This document shows positions 25,380 through 33,831 of a stretch of 64,000 bases of DNA, one piece after another. A model generated the notes under the pieces. It was not told the origin of the DNA and ran no database searches. It saw only the letters and a program-made list of their open reading frames with translations. Source of the stretch: Verrucomicrobiales bacterium (lineage in GTDB: Bacteria; Verrucomicrobiota; Verrucomicrobiia; Limisphaerales; J093); assembly GCA_015075445.1 (NCBI GenBank), contig JABTUJ010000033.1, positions 50,280 to 114,279 of the forward strand. Direction: 5' to 3'. Position numbers and translations under genes: made by a program. Each line of letters starts with the position of its first letter. The first letter of the stretch is position 1.

Positions 25380-27715
25380 TGGAGCTGCGCCACGGGGATG
25401 TCACGCCCCTCGCGCTGGGCGCGCTGTTCCTCGTGGCTGTAGGTGCCGTAGAAAGGCGCGTTGGCGTCGAGCCACAGATAGACCCGCCGCCGCTCGGCGT
25501 CGCTCCAACCCACTTCGCTCGCGTGCGTCGCGTCGTCGAGGATCTGCGTGAGCGGGCTGGCGTCGGCGCCGATCCGACCCGGGTGGGTGGCGATCTGGCT
25601 GATGCTCTCGCCACCCCACTCGCACCAGCGCAGGAACGGCCGCAGATTCTGGTAGGCGAGCGAGAAGCTCTTCGCCGGGGCGGCCGTCAGCGCGAGCGGA
25701 CTCTTGCCGGGGCCGGTCTGGCCGTCGTGGCAGCGCACGCAGTGGCGGTCGAGCACGGGTTGCACCAGTTGCGGGAAGCTCAGGGGACGTGAGCCCTCGG
25801 GACCAGGCTGCAGGCGCGAAGGAGGCCGGCGCATGGCGAGGGGCGTGGTGGGCGGCGCCGTGCTGCCGGGCGGCTCGTGGCAGCCGATGCAACTGCGGCG
25901 TTCGCCCGGTTGCAGATAGACGGCGCTGCGCATGCTCTGGACGGCGCGGCCAGCGGCGTCGACGGCCTGGAAGTACACCGGCTTGCCGGCCGGCGCGCGG
26001 AAGTACGCGGAGCCATCGGGTTCCACCGGCACAGTGCCCAGGAGCAGCCGGGCGTTCTCGGCATTGGCATGGCCGATGCGCGGGTCGTTCGCGGCGTGCG
26101 GCGGCGGTTTGGGAAGGAGCTGGAACACGCGCAACTCGCGGACGTCACGGTCGGCGGGCAGGGGGAAGAAGCTGCGCCGCACATCGGCGAGCAGGAACTC
26201 GCCCTCCTCGCCGAGGTCCGGATCAAGGAGGGAGGGGACGACGGGGGGGAGCTCGCGCGGCGCCAGCGGGATGGGGTACATGCTGGAGATGTTGGGATCG
26301 CGGTAGAGGAGCTCGAGGTTGCCGAACCGGTCGAAGTAGTACAGGCCGGTGCGGGTGTCGCGGCCTTCGCCGGAACTCATGCCGGGCAGGGGATCGAAGC
26401 TGAAGGACACGAGGAACGCGTCTTCCGAGAGCGGCCAGGGGCTGTGGAAGTAGCTCTTGGGCCAGCCGTCCGACTCGGGGAAGCACACCTCGGGCGTCAA
26501 GACCTCCACGGCGTCGAGCCGGTCCTCGCCGTGCGGCAGTTCGAATCCGGTGCGGCGCGGGTCGAGCAGCACGAGGGAACCGCCCACATCGGCATGGTGG
26601 GCGCCGGCGAGGAACACGAGCTTGTGGGAACCGGGGATGGCGCGCGGCTGGTAGCACGCGTTGATGCGCATGGTGTAATTGCCGAACAGGCTGGTCACGC
26701 CGGTGCCGTCGGGGTTGCACACCCAGAGGCCGTGGAAGTTGGCGGCCGACCGGTCGACGTAGTCCCAGCGGATGTACACGATCCGGCCGTCGTGCAGCAC
26801 GGAGGGATGCCACTCGCTGGTCTCGTGCACGGAGAGCGTCCGGATGCCGGTGCCGTCCGCGTTCATGCGGTGCAGGGTGTAGCTGGCGCAAGGTTCCCAG
26901 GCGTTGTTGCACCGGGCAAAGCCGCCGCGCCGGGTCGACATGAAGGCCACGCCGCCATCGGGCAACGGGCAGGGGTCGAAGTCGTCCTCGGCGCCGTCGG
27001 TGAGCCGGCGGAGGTCCGAGCCGTCCGGGGCCATGGCGAAGAGGTGGAACGACCGGCGTTCGGGCGAATAGAAACCCGGCTTCTCCGGCGAACGTTCGGC
27101 AAACGCGAAGTAGACCGTGCGGGCGTCGTGGGAGAGGGCCAGGGTTGTGAAATTGCCGTTCGCCAACCGGCCCTGGATGAGGTCGCGCACGGCAAAGGAC
27201 ATTCCGGGTTCTTCCAAGACGAAAACCCCTCCGCCCGGCGGGACTTTGCCGTAGTCGTAGAAGTACCCCATGTACTCGTGGAGCATCTGGCAGATGAATC
27301 GGTTCCGCTGCAGGAAGAGGAGCGGCTGGCGGCTGATCCCGGCGCGCTCGAGCACCAGCGCGCGTGCCAGCCAGCGGGCCTCACGATAACGCGCCAGCCG
27401 GTCGGCGGGATCCAGGGACTCGGCGGTATCTGCGGCCCGACGCCATGCGGTCAGCGCGGTTTCGCCTTGCCGGGGCGCGGGCGGGCGGGCGGTGCCGTCA
27501 TGCGGTGCCGGCAGCAGCCGTTCGAGCCGGGCCACGGCCGCCTGCAGCGCCTCGGGAGACTCCGGGGCACGCCCCCACCGTTCTTCCTGTCGGGCCCAGT
27601 CCGCCTCGATGACTTGGCGGAACGCCGGGTCGGGTCGTGCCAGCGACGACGGCTCCGCCGCGGGAGCGAGCCAGGCTTGGGCGGCCAGGGTGGCGGCGAC
27701 GATGGCGAGCCTCAT
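25376..27715 (-). CDS. HzsA-related multidomain cytochrome c protein
   Basis: 779 residues from ATG 27715 with signal peptide MRLAIVAATLAAQAWLAPAAEP. The middle is a beta-propeller-like region (YFAFAERSPEKPGFYSPERR, DFDPCPLPDGGVAFMSTRRGG, YIRWDYVDRSAANFHGLWVCNPDGTG). Two heme-c motifs follow: CIGCH (about residue 610) and CVRCH (about residue 665), then WLDANAPFYGTY. It resembles the HzsA-related family of Verrucomicrobia and Planctomycetes. Real hydrazine synthase needs HzsB/HzsC partners, absent here, so that activity is not implied. Periplasmic electron transfer or a sugar-related oxidation is possible. A paralogue lies at 35620. Confidence 0.82.
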   Translation of the reverse strand: MRLAIVAATLAAQAWLAPAAEPSSLARPDPAFRQVIEADWARQEERWGRAPESPEALQAAVARLERLLPAPHDGTARPPAPRQGETALTAWRRAADTAESLDPADRLARYREARWLARALVLERAGISRQPLLFLQRNRFICQMLHEYMGYFYDYGKVPPGGGVFVLEEPGMSFAVRDLIQGRLANGNFTTLALSHDARTVYFAFAERSPEKPGFYSPERRSFHLFAMAPDGSDLRRLTDGAEDDFDPCPLPDGGVAFMSTRRGGFARCNNAWEPCASYTLHRMNADGTGIRTLSVHETSEWHPSVLHDGRIVYIRWDYVDRSAANFHGLWVCNPDGTGVTSLFGNYTMRINACYQPRAIPGSHKLVFLAGAHHADVGGSLVLLDPRRTGFELPHGEDRLDAVEVLTPEVCFPESDGWPKSYFHSPWPLSEDAFLVSFSFDPLPGMSSGEGRDTRTGLYYFDRFGNLELLYRDPNISSMYPIPLAPRELPPVVPSLLDPDLGEEGEFLLADVRRSFFPLPADRDVRELRVFQLLPKPPPHAANDPRIGHANAENARLLLGTVPVEPDGSAYFRAPAGKPVYFQAVDAAGRAVQSMRSAVYLQPGERRSCIGCHEPPGSTAPPTTPLAMRRPPSRLQPGPEGSRPLSFPQLVQPVLDRHCVRCHDGQTGPGKSPLALTAAPAKSFSLAYQNLRPFLRWCEWGGESISQIATHPGRIGADASPLTQILDDATHASEVGWSDAERRRVYLWLDANAPFYGTYSHEEQRAQREGRDIPVAQLQ

Positions 27716-27800
27716 CTTTCGTGAGCGCTGAGCATGCATAATGCGTGGACGATGGCCGGAACTTACCGCGCGAGGGGCGGGGCGGGGAAGCAAAAGCCTA

Positions 27801-27825
27801 CGCCTCCTCACGTCGGCGCCTGCAG
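27801..27825 (+). repeat. single arm of the CGCCTCCTCACGTCGG repeat family
   Basis: 25 bp beginning CGCCTCCTCACGTCGGCGCC, identical to the right arm at 30307-30331 except for one base. No inverted partner is next to it. Confidence 0.75.
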
Positions 27826-27914
27826 CGCGTGGAAGGTTCGCAGGTTCGGAGCCATGAACCGTGGAGAGTGCAGGCTGGAAGCCCGCACCACAGATTCTGG
27901 AGCGCCTCCCTCAG

Positions 27915-27993
27915 CCCAATTCCCGATGTTCGTAACCGGCGGAGAATCCAAGAAGGGGAGTCCCTCCACCGATTGCGAACATCGGAGATTGGG
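27915..27993 (+). repeat. imperfect inverted repeat (MITE-like hairpin)
   Basis: Arms of about 25 bp at 27915-27939 and 27969-27993 with about four mismatches; the outer part pairs CCCAATTCCCGATGTTCG with CGAACATCGGAGATTGGG. Loop of about 29 bases. No coding content. Confidence 0.65.
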
Positions 27994-28063
27994 GAAGTGA
28001 CTTGGTTCTCTTGGATTTGCTCAGGGGGCAGGGGCCTGGGGGCAAGGCACGGAGGGGGAGGGC

Positions 28064-28095
28064 CAAAGCTCAAAGTTCAAAGCTCAAAGCTCAAG
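28064..28095 (+). repeat. 7-bp tandem repeat
   Basis: CAAAGCT repeated four and a half times with one change (CAAAGTT in unit 2). Non-coding. Confidence 0.85.
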
Positions 28096-28240
28096 GGAAG
28101 ATCCATGGATCAAGGAGGCAAAACCGGTCCCAAGCCTCAGGCGAGCGACCGCCGCCCGGGAATGCGGTGGGCCGGAGAAACGGGATGCCAACGGGCTCCC
28201 AGCCTCGAGCGGCGCAGCGGCTTGGCGTCCGTCAACACGC

Positions 28241-29455
28241 CTACTCGTACCGCAGGGCCTCGATGGGATCGAGGTTCGCCGCTTTGAGGGCGGGAAAGAA
28301 CCCGAAGATGACCCCGATGAGGGCGCTGACCGAGAAGGCGAGCATCACCGAGGAGTCTGAGATCAGGGTCGGGAACCCGGCGAAGGTGGTGAGCATGGGC
28401 GCGAGCCAGAAGCCGGCGGCGATTCCCAGGGCCCCGCCCACGGCACTGAGCAGCACGGCCTCGATGAGGAACTGACGCAGCACGTCCCGGGCGCGGGCGC
28501 CGACGGCGAGCCGGATGCCGATCTCGCGGGTGCGCTCGGTGACGCTGACGAGCATGATGTTCATGATGCCGATGCCGCCGACCACCAGCGAGAGGCCGGC
28601 GAAGGCGCCGATGAGCACGGTCATCACGCGGTTGTTGGCGTTGGCGAATTCACCCATTTCCTGCTGCGTGCGGATGGAGAAGTCATCCTCCTTGTCGGCC
28701 GTGATCTGATGCAGTTGGCGGAGGACGGCGGCGATCTGGTTGGTCACGCTCTCGAGCGCCTCGGCGCTCTCGGCCTGCACGTTGAAGGAGCGGAACTTGG
28801 TGTCGCCGGACAGCCGCCTCATCGCGCTGGTGTACGGGACGATGATGAGGTCGTCCTGGTCCTGCCCGAAGGCGTTGGCGCCCTTCGGGGCGAGCCAGCC
28901 GACGACGGTGAAGGGGGCATTCTTGATACGCACGGTCTGGCCGACGGGATCGACGCCTTCGCCGAAGAGCGAGGTCGCGGTGGTCTTGCCGATGAGACAG
29001 ACCTTGTTGGCGCTGGCCACGTCGCTCTCGGTGAAGTTGGCGCCCGACTCGAATCGCCAGGACCGGATGTGCTCGTAGTCGGCGCTCGTGCCCCAGATGC
29101 TGACGTAGGTGTTCTGGTTTCCGGCGGCCACCTGGACGGTGGTGCGCACCTCGGGGCTGACCCCGGAGACTCCCGTCACGTCGCGGCGCAGGGCTTCGTA
29201 ATCCCGCTCGGTGAGGGTGGGTTGCATGCCGAAGCCGCCGCGCACGCCGCCCCGGGACATGTTGCCGGAGAAGATGACGATCAGGTTCTTGCCCATGCTG
29301 GCGATCTGCTTGTCCACCTCGGCCTTGGCCCCGGCGCCCATGCTGACGCCGACGATGACGCCGGCGATGCCGACGATGATGCCCAGCATGGTGAGGAAGG
29401 ACCGCAGGATGTTGCGGCGGATGGCGCGCAGGGCAGTTTCCAGGACGTTGAACAT
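28241..29455 (-). CDS. ABC transporter permease, MacB/FtsX type
   Basis: 404 residues. First membrane helix at about 20-42 (LRSFLTMLGIIVGIAGVIVGVSMG), a large periplasmic domain (residues about 50-275) and three C-terminal helices (VMTVLIGAFAGLSLVVGGIGIMNIMLVSV; VGARARDVLRQFLIEAVLLSAVGGALGIAAGFWLAP; VMLAFSVSALIGVIFGFFPALKAANLDPIEALRYE). The ending with PxEALRYE is typical of MacB. Six bases downstream of the ATPase gene and in one operon with it and the adaptor: a tripartite efflux system for export of peptides, macrolides or other substrates. The outer-membrane component is not in the window. Confidence 0.93.
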   Translation of the reverse strand: MFNVLETALRAIRRNILRSFLTMLGIIVGIAGVIVGVSMGAGAKAEVDKQIASMGKNLIVIFSGNMSRGGVRGGFGMQPTLTERDYEALRRDVTGVSGVSPEVRTTVQVAAGNQNTYVSIWGTSADYEHIRSWRFESGANFTESDVASANKVCLIGKTTATSLFGEGVDPVGQTVRIKNAPFTVVGWLAPKGANAFGQDQDDLIIVPYTSAMRRLSGDTKFRSFNVQAESAEALESVTNQIAAVLRQLHQITADKEDDFSIRTQQEMGEFANANNRVMTVLIGAFAGLSLVVGGIGIMNIMLVSVTERTREIGIRLAVGARARDVLRQFLIEAVLLSAVGGALGIAAGFWLAPMLTTFAGFPTLISDSSVMLAFSVSALIGVIFGFFPALKAANLDPIEALRYE

Positions 29456-29461
29456 GATGGA

Positions 29462-30220
29462 TCAGGCGAGGTGAACGGCCTTCTGCTCGGCGTCGAGTTC
29501 GGCAAGCGCCTCGGCGGCGTGCCATCGGGCGGCCACCCCTTCGTCGGTCCGGATCAGGCCATCGCGCATGACGACTTTCCGGCGGGCGAAGCTGGCGATG
29601 TCGAGCTCGTGGGTGACCATGACCACGGTGATGCCTTGGGCGTTGAGGGACTGGAACACGCCCATCACCTCGATGCTGGTCCGGGTGTCGAGGTTGCCGG
29701 TCGGTTCGTCGGCGAGGAGGACGCGCGGCTGGTTGACCAGGGCCCGGGCGATGGCGACGCGCTGTTGCTGGCCGCCCGAGAGCTGGTTCGGGTGGTGATG
29801 CGCGCGGTCGGCGAGCCCGACGATGCCGAGGGCCTCGAGCGCGCGGCGGCGCTTTTCGCGAGCCGAGACCGGGGGCCGGGCGTAGAGGATGGGGAGCTCG
29901 ACGTTCTCCAGGGCGGAGGTGCGGGCCAGGAGGTTGAAGCCCTGGAACACAAAGCCCAGCTTGCGGTTGCGCAGATCGGCCAGTTCGTCGCGGTCGAGTT
30001 GGCCGGTATCGACCCCATCCAGCAGGTAGCGGCCGCCGGTGGGGCGATCCAGGCAGCCGATGGTGTTCATCATGGTGGACTTGCCGGAGCCGCTCGCGCC
30101 CATCACCGCGACGAATTCGCCCGGCTGGATCCGGAGCGAGACGCCCCGCACCGCGTGGACTTCGAGCGATCCGTTCCGATAGGTCCGGTGGTAGTCCTGC
30201 AGTTCGATGATCGGGTCCAT
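29462..30220 (-). CDS. ABC transporter ATP-binding protein (MacB/LolD type)
   Basis: 252 residues: Walker A GASGSGKST at about 42-50, Q-loop GFVFQGFNLL, signature LSGGQQQR, Walker B VLLADEPTGNLD, and the switch His in VMVTHELD. Starts MDPIIELQDYHRTYRNGSLEVHAVRGVSL as in LolD/MacB ATPases. Second gene of the adaptor-ATPase-permease operon. It powers the permease encoded just downstream. About 155 bases holding an inverted repeat separate it from the adaptor gene. Confidence 0.95.
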   Translation of the reverse strand: MDPIIELQDYHRTYRNGSLEVHAVRGVSLRIQPGEFVAVMGASGSGKSTMMNTIGCLDRPTGGRYLLDGVDTGQLDRDELADLRNRKLGFVFQGFNLLARTSALENVELPILYARPPVSAREKRRRALEALGIVGLADRAHHHPNQLSGGQQQRVAIARALVNQPRVLLADEPTGNLDTRTSIEVMGVFQSLNAQGITVVMVTHELDIASFARRKVVMRDGLIRTDEGVAARWHAAEALAELDAEQKAVHLA

Positions 30221-30257
30221 GGCGGAAGGCGCCCCCAGCCGGGAAATCTCAGACGCT

Positions 30258-30331
30258 CTGTAGGCGCCGACGTGAGGAGGCGTTGGGGACCCGGGGCAAT
30301 ACCCATCGCCTCCTCACGTCGGCGCCTACAG
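30258..30331 (+). repeat. 25-bp perfect inverted repeat between adaptor and ATPase genes
   Basis: Arms at 30258-30282 and 30307-30331 pair perfectly (left arm begins CTGTAGGCGCCGACGTGAGG); loop of 24 bases. A third arm is at 27801-27825. The hairpin lies inside the efflux operon's intergenic gap and would be transcribed. Confidence 0.92.
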
Positions 30332-30376
30332 TCGGTCGTGGTTTCATGCCGAGCAGGGAATATCCGGGCTAGCGGT

Positions 30377-31897
30377 CTAGCGCCGCGGCGGTCCGCCGAA
30401 CCCTCCGCCCAGCAAGCTCCGCGGCGGGGTGGACGCGGCGCTGGCGAGCGAGGTGATGCCCGTGGCCACGACATCGCCTTCCTTCAGGCCGTCGAGCACC
30501 TCGATGCCGCCGGCACCGCTCAGGCCCAATTTGACCGCAACGGCGCGCAACACGGTGTGTTCGGCGCCGCCCGGCTGCGTCCGTTTCTCGATCAGATGCA
30601 CCGTTCCTGACTTCGGCCCTTCCGGGTCGGGTCGCGACCCCTGAGCACCGCCGCCTGTTCCGGAGCCGCCCTGCCCGCCGCCCATGCCCATGCCCATGCC
30701 CATACCGCCCCCACCGCCACCGCCACCCCCACCGGGTCCGCCGCCCTGGGCGAATCGCGCCCGCATTTCGGCGGTGATCTGGTCGTACTTGCGCTTTTGA
30801 TCGGGCGTCAACGTGGCGGCGTAGGCTGCGCGTTCCTCCTCGGTGGGACGGCGGAACTCGCCGCCGGCCATCCAGGGCATCATGGGCAGCCCGGCGAACG
30901 GGCCGCTCTCGATCAAGGGCACGTCGGTCCTGGCGCCGGCCGGAGCGTTGGTGGCTCCCTCGACCGGCATCCCCGCCGGCGGGCGGAACTGGAGGGCGGC
31001 GGTTGGGATTCTCAGCACGCCACGCCGTTCGGCGGTGATGAACCTGGCATTGGCAGTCATGCCCGGGCGGAGCTTCATGTCCGGGTTCGCGACGGCGACG
31101 ACGGTCGTGTAATAGACGACGTTCTGGTTCGTGGTGGGTTCGTAGCGGACCTGCTGCACCTTGCCGCGGAACTGGCGTCCCAGGAACGCATCCACGAGGA
31201 ACTCGACGTCCTGCCCGACCTCGACGCCGCCGACGTCGGCCTCGGACACGGCGGCCTCGATGCGCATCTGGGTGAGGTCATTCGCGATGGTGAAGAGCAC
31301 CGGGGCATTCATCGTCGCCGCCACGGTCTGGCCGGCTTCGACCCTCCGGCTGATGACGACGCCGTCCATGGGGGCGTAGATGGTGGTGCGGGAAAGATCC
31401 ACGCGGGCCCGGTCGGTGTTGGCTTCGCGGGTTTTCAGGGTGGCCTTGGCCTGCTCGAGGGAGACGCGCGCCTGGTCGTAGTCGGACTTGGAGATGAGGT
31501 TGCCGGTGAACAACGACTGGGCGCGGTCGTAGTTGAGCTGCGCCATTTCGAGGGCGGCCCGGGCGTTGGCCTGGTCGGCCTCGGCCTGGAGCAAGGCGCG
31601 CTGGTAAGTGGCGGGATCGATCTGGGCCACGACCTGGTTCGACTTTACCGTGGCGTTGTAATCCACCTTGACCTCGGTGATCACCCCCGAGATCTGGCTG
31701 CCCACCTCGACCAACCGCAGCGGGGTGAGCGAGCCGTTCGCGGTGACCGACTGGACGATGTCCCCGCGGTCGACGGTGACGGTCTTGAGCTCCGGCCGGG
31801 CGTCCTTGCGCTGCTTGGAAGCCGCCTGCCAGTAACCGAGCGCGCCGGTCGCCACCACGACGACGCCCAACCAACGGAGCCAGGTCCTGCGTTTCAT
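30377..31897 (-). CDS. efflux periplasmic adaptor (MacA/HlyD family)
   Basis: 506 residues from ATG 31897 (MKRRTWLRWLGVVVVATGALGYWQAA, signal anchor). Lipoyl-like halves: VTANGSLTPLRLVEVGSQISGVI and RTTIYAPMDGVVISRRVEAGQTVAA flank an alpha-hairpin (QAEADQANARAALEMAQLNYDRAQSLF...QARVSLEQAKATLKTREANTDRARV). Then a beta-barrel (FLVDAFLGRQFRGKVQQVRYEP). Unusual: a low-complexity Gly/Met insert (poly-Gly then repeated MG) and a region EEERAAYAATLTPDQKRKYDQITAEMRARF between barrel and membrane-proximal domain. Bridges the permease to an outer-membrane channel. Confidence 0.92.
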   Translation of the reverse strand: MKRRTWLRWLGVVVVATGALGYWQAASKQRKDARPELKTVTVDRGDIVQSVTANGSLTPLRLVEVGSQISGVITEVKVDYNATVKSNQVVAQIDPATYQRALLQAEADQANARAALEMAQLNYDRAQSLFTGNLISKSDYDQARVSLEQAKATLKTREANTDRARVDLSRTTIYAPMDGVVISRRVEAGQTVAATMNAPVLFTIANDLTQMRIEAAVSEADVGGVEVGQDVEFLVDAFLGRQFRGKVQQVRYEPTTNQNVVYYTTVVAVANPDMKLRPGMTANARFITAERRGVLRIPTAALQFRPPAGMPVEGATNAPAGARTDVPLIESGPFAGLPMMPWMAGGEFRRPTEEERAAYAATLTPDQKRKYDQITAEMRARFAQGGGPGGGGGGGGGGMGMGMGMGGGQGGSGTGGGAQGSRPDPEGPKSGTVHLIEKRTQPGGAEHTVLRAVAVKLGLSGAGGIEVLDGLKEGDVVATGITSLASAASTPPRSLLGGGFGGPPRR

Positions 31898-32111
31898 TCC
31901 GGATTCTGTGTCGCTGCCAATCCCAAAGACCACCCGTCTGTGCGGCGGGTTACATCCGCCGCTGCGGCAGGAGGCACGAAGGACGCCGGGGGACGGAACG
32001 CCGATACACACGTGGGCTGCATGCGCGTGCTTGGGCCGCTGCGCTCTTCATCCTTCCGGGGTGGGTACGCCCGACTTTCCAGGAATGGCTGCATCGGCAG
32101 TTGGGTGAGAG

Positions 32112-32186
<75 letters not shown>

Positions 32187-32392
32187 ACCGCCCGCAGCCT
32201 AGGCCCCTGCCTTCGGGTGTCAATCCCGTGTCGCAGCCCTGAACCCAGCGGCCAAGTCAGTCCACAGCCCTCAGCGGAGCATCAATCGCTGGCGCACGCC
32301 GGGTTGGGCCGATAGAGTCATCGCAGAACCTCAGGTAGCCCTCGAGACTTGCGAGGGCGGGGTCAGGCGGCGAGACCTTGCTAGTGTTCATC

Positions 32393-32875
32393 ATGGCCAA
32401 AGCACTCGAATTGAAACTGAGGGTGGGCGATCCCGCCCCGGATTTTGCCGCCCTGACACAAAGCGGCGACACCGTCTCGCTGGCCAACCTTAAGGGACGG
32501 CAGGTCGTGCTGTACTTCTATCCGAAGGACGACACCCCGGGGTGCACGAAGGAGGCGTGCGGGTTTCGCGACGGCTGGAAGGCCTTCGAGCAGGCCGGCG
32601 TGGTCGTGCTCGGCGTGAGCACCGACCCCGTGAACTCGCACGCGAAGTTCGCGGCGAAGTTCAAGCTGCCGTTCCCGCTGCTGGCCGACGAAGACAAGCG
32701 CATCGTCACCGCGTACGGCGTCTGGGGGGAGAAAGTCTTCATGGGCCGGAAGTACCAGGGCACGCACCGGGTGACGTTCCTGATTGGTGGCGACGGGCGG
32801 ATTCGGCGCATCTGGCCGCAGGTGAAGCCCGAGCAACACGCGGCCGAAGTGCTGGCGGCGGCGAAGGGGAACTGA
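32393..32875 (+). CDS. bcp: thioredoxin-dependent peroxiredoxin, Bcp/PrxQ type
   Basis: 160 residues from MAKALELKLRVGDPAPDF. Peroxidatic Cys in FYPKDDTPGCTKEACGFRD with the resolving Cys five residues later (C-T-K-E-A-C), the classic BCP/PrxQ spacing. Later FPLLADEDKRIVTAYGVWGEK and RVTFLIGGDGRI fit the family. Reduces hydroperoxides in the cytoplasm using thioredoxin. Stands alone between tRNA-Gly and the group II intron; the first codons of the open frame before the ATG (MLVFI) are not part of the family. Confidence 0.95.
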   Translation: MAKALELKLRVGDPAPDFAALTQSGDTVSLANLKGRQVVLYFYPKDDTPGCTKEACGFRDGWKAFEQAGVVVLGVSTDPVNSHAKFAAKFKLPFPLLADEDKRIVTAYGVWGEKVFMGRKYQGTHRVTFLIGGDGRIRRIWPQVKPEQHAAEVLAAAKGN

Positions 32876-32927
32876 CGCCGTAATCCCTCGCCGCGGCATC
32901 CGAGTGCTGCCGGAGAGCCTCCCCGCC

Positions 32928-33762
32928 ACGCAAAGCGGCGCTGGAAGTCGCCGCACTCGTGCGCCTGAGAGCGCACTGGAACAGCAGGGTGCAAGTCCCT
33001 GACCTGGCCGACACTGTAGGGCCAGTAACTGAAAGTAACTGCATCGGGGCGAGAACCCCGGGTGGAGAGCAACTGGAAGTGAACCACCAGTCCGTAACAA
33101 CGTCTGTCCGTAAGGGCGGGCAGTGTGAACTCGATTCGGTCGGCGGTTCTGGCGAGCCGGCGAGTGCGGGGCGAAGCCCGAACGAAATAGAGCGGTCAGC
33201 GTTGAGGGAGTGGAGCGCGTCTGATCGAGGGCCGTCGATGGTTGGAGACAGAATGGTGGGAAGTTCTGGTGACGTGAATCAGGGAACCACGGCCGGTGGC
33301 GAGAACGGAACCGGTCGGGGTCAGAGCCCCCGTAGTAGCGCGGAAGCGAGTAATGATCGTGGAGCGAAGGGGGGTAGGAACGTGGTGTTGGGAGCGAGAC
33401 GAGTGCCATCCCACAAGGGTCCGGGTAGTGCCGCAAGGCTGTTCGCTCGGATGCGCCGGAACACCGGGCTTGGCATCGGATCCCCACCCGACCGTGGACC
33501 GTCCTGCGCGAGCGGGATGAGCGGGGCGCAAGCCTGCGCGGCTGGCTGGAGTCATTCTGACGCCTTGACCTCCACGCCTGGCCACCTCCATCGGCAGCCA
33601 CGGACTGGAAAGCCGGATGCGGGAGATCCGCCTGTCCGGTTTGGGAGGGAGGGGGAGTGTTCAATCCGCTCCTCCTACCCTCATCAAAGGCGTTGCGCCG
33701 GTCGGGCGATCTGGACCTCGCGAAGCGTTTGGAGTGCGGCGACTTCCAGCGCCGCTTTGCGT
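32928..33762. repeat. 31-bp perfect inverted repeat interrupted by a group II intron
   Basis: Arms 32928-32958 (starts ACGCAAAGCGGCGCTGGAAG) and 33732-33762 are perfect reverse complements. The group II intron starts at the base after the left arm. Without the intron the arms would be separated by about 47 bases and form a long hairpin. Confidence 0.9.
32959..33684 (+). ncRNA. group II intron without reverse transcriptase gene
   Basis: The 5' end GTGCGCCTGAGAGCGC fits the GUGYG boundary. Near the 3' end GCCGGATGCGGGAGATCCGC..TGTCCGGTTT (about 33612-33641) is domain V with its GNRA-like cap and conserved stem, followed by a GGGAGG...CCTCCTACCC stem for domain VI; the 3' boundary is taken as TCAT at 33681-33684. 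Between lie typical intron core pieces (GTGCAAGTCCCTGACC; GTAAGGGCGGGCAG) and the segment GTAGTAGCGCGGAAGCGAG that normally precedes the maturase start, but no RT frame. About 726 nt: a deletion derivative that could splice only with help in trans, if at all. Confidence 0.85.
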
Positions 33763-33831
33763 TCTCCTTCACGCACTGCCTCTCCCCCAGCCGACGCCGA
33801 GGCACTCACACCCGCGACACGCCGCTGCAGG

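Larger units (their letters stand above)
27716..28240. other. gene-free stretch with several repeats
   Basis: Between the cytochrome gene and the MacB-like permease, no coding frame is convincing. It holds the arm at 27801, the imperfect inverted repeat at 27915-27993 and the heptamer tandem at 28064. Confidence 0.5.

Noticed and set aside
25376..27715. Hydrazine synthase (anammox)
   Set aside because: Only HzsA-type resemblance; HzsB, HzsC and hydrazine dehydrogenase are absent and the neighbours are unrelated.
28064..28095. Short tandem repeat as CRISPR or origin iterons
   Set aside because: Seven-base units without spacers, no replication gene or DnaA-box cluster nearby.
27801..30331. 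CRISPR array
   Set aside because: The 25-bp arms are inverted and too few, with no regular spacers; no cas genes in the window.
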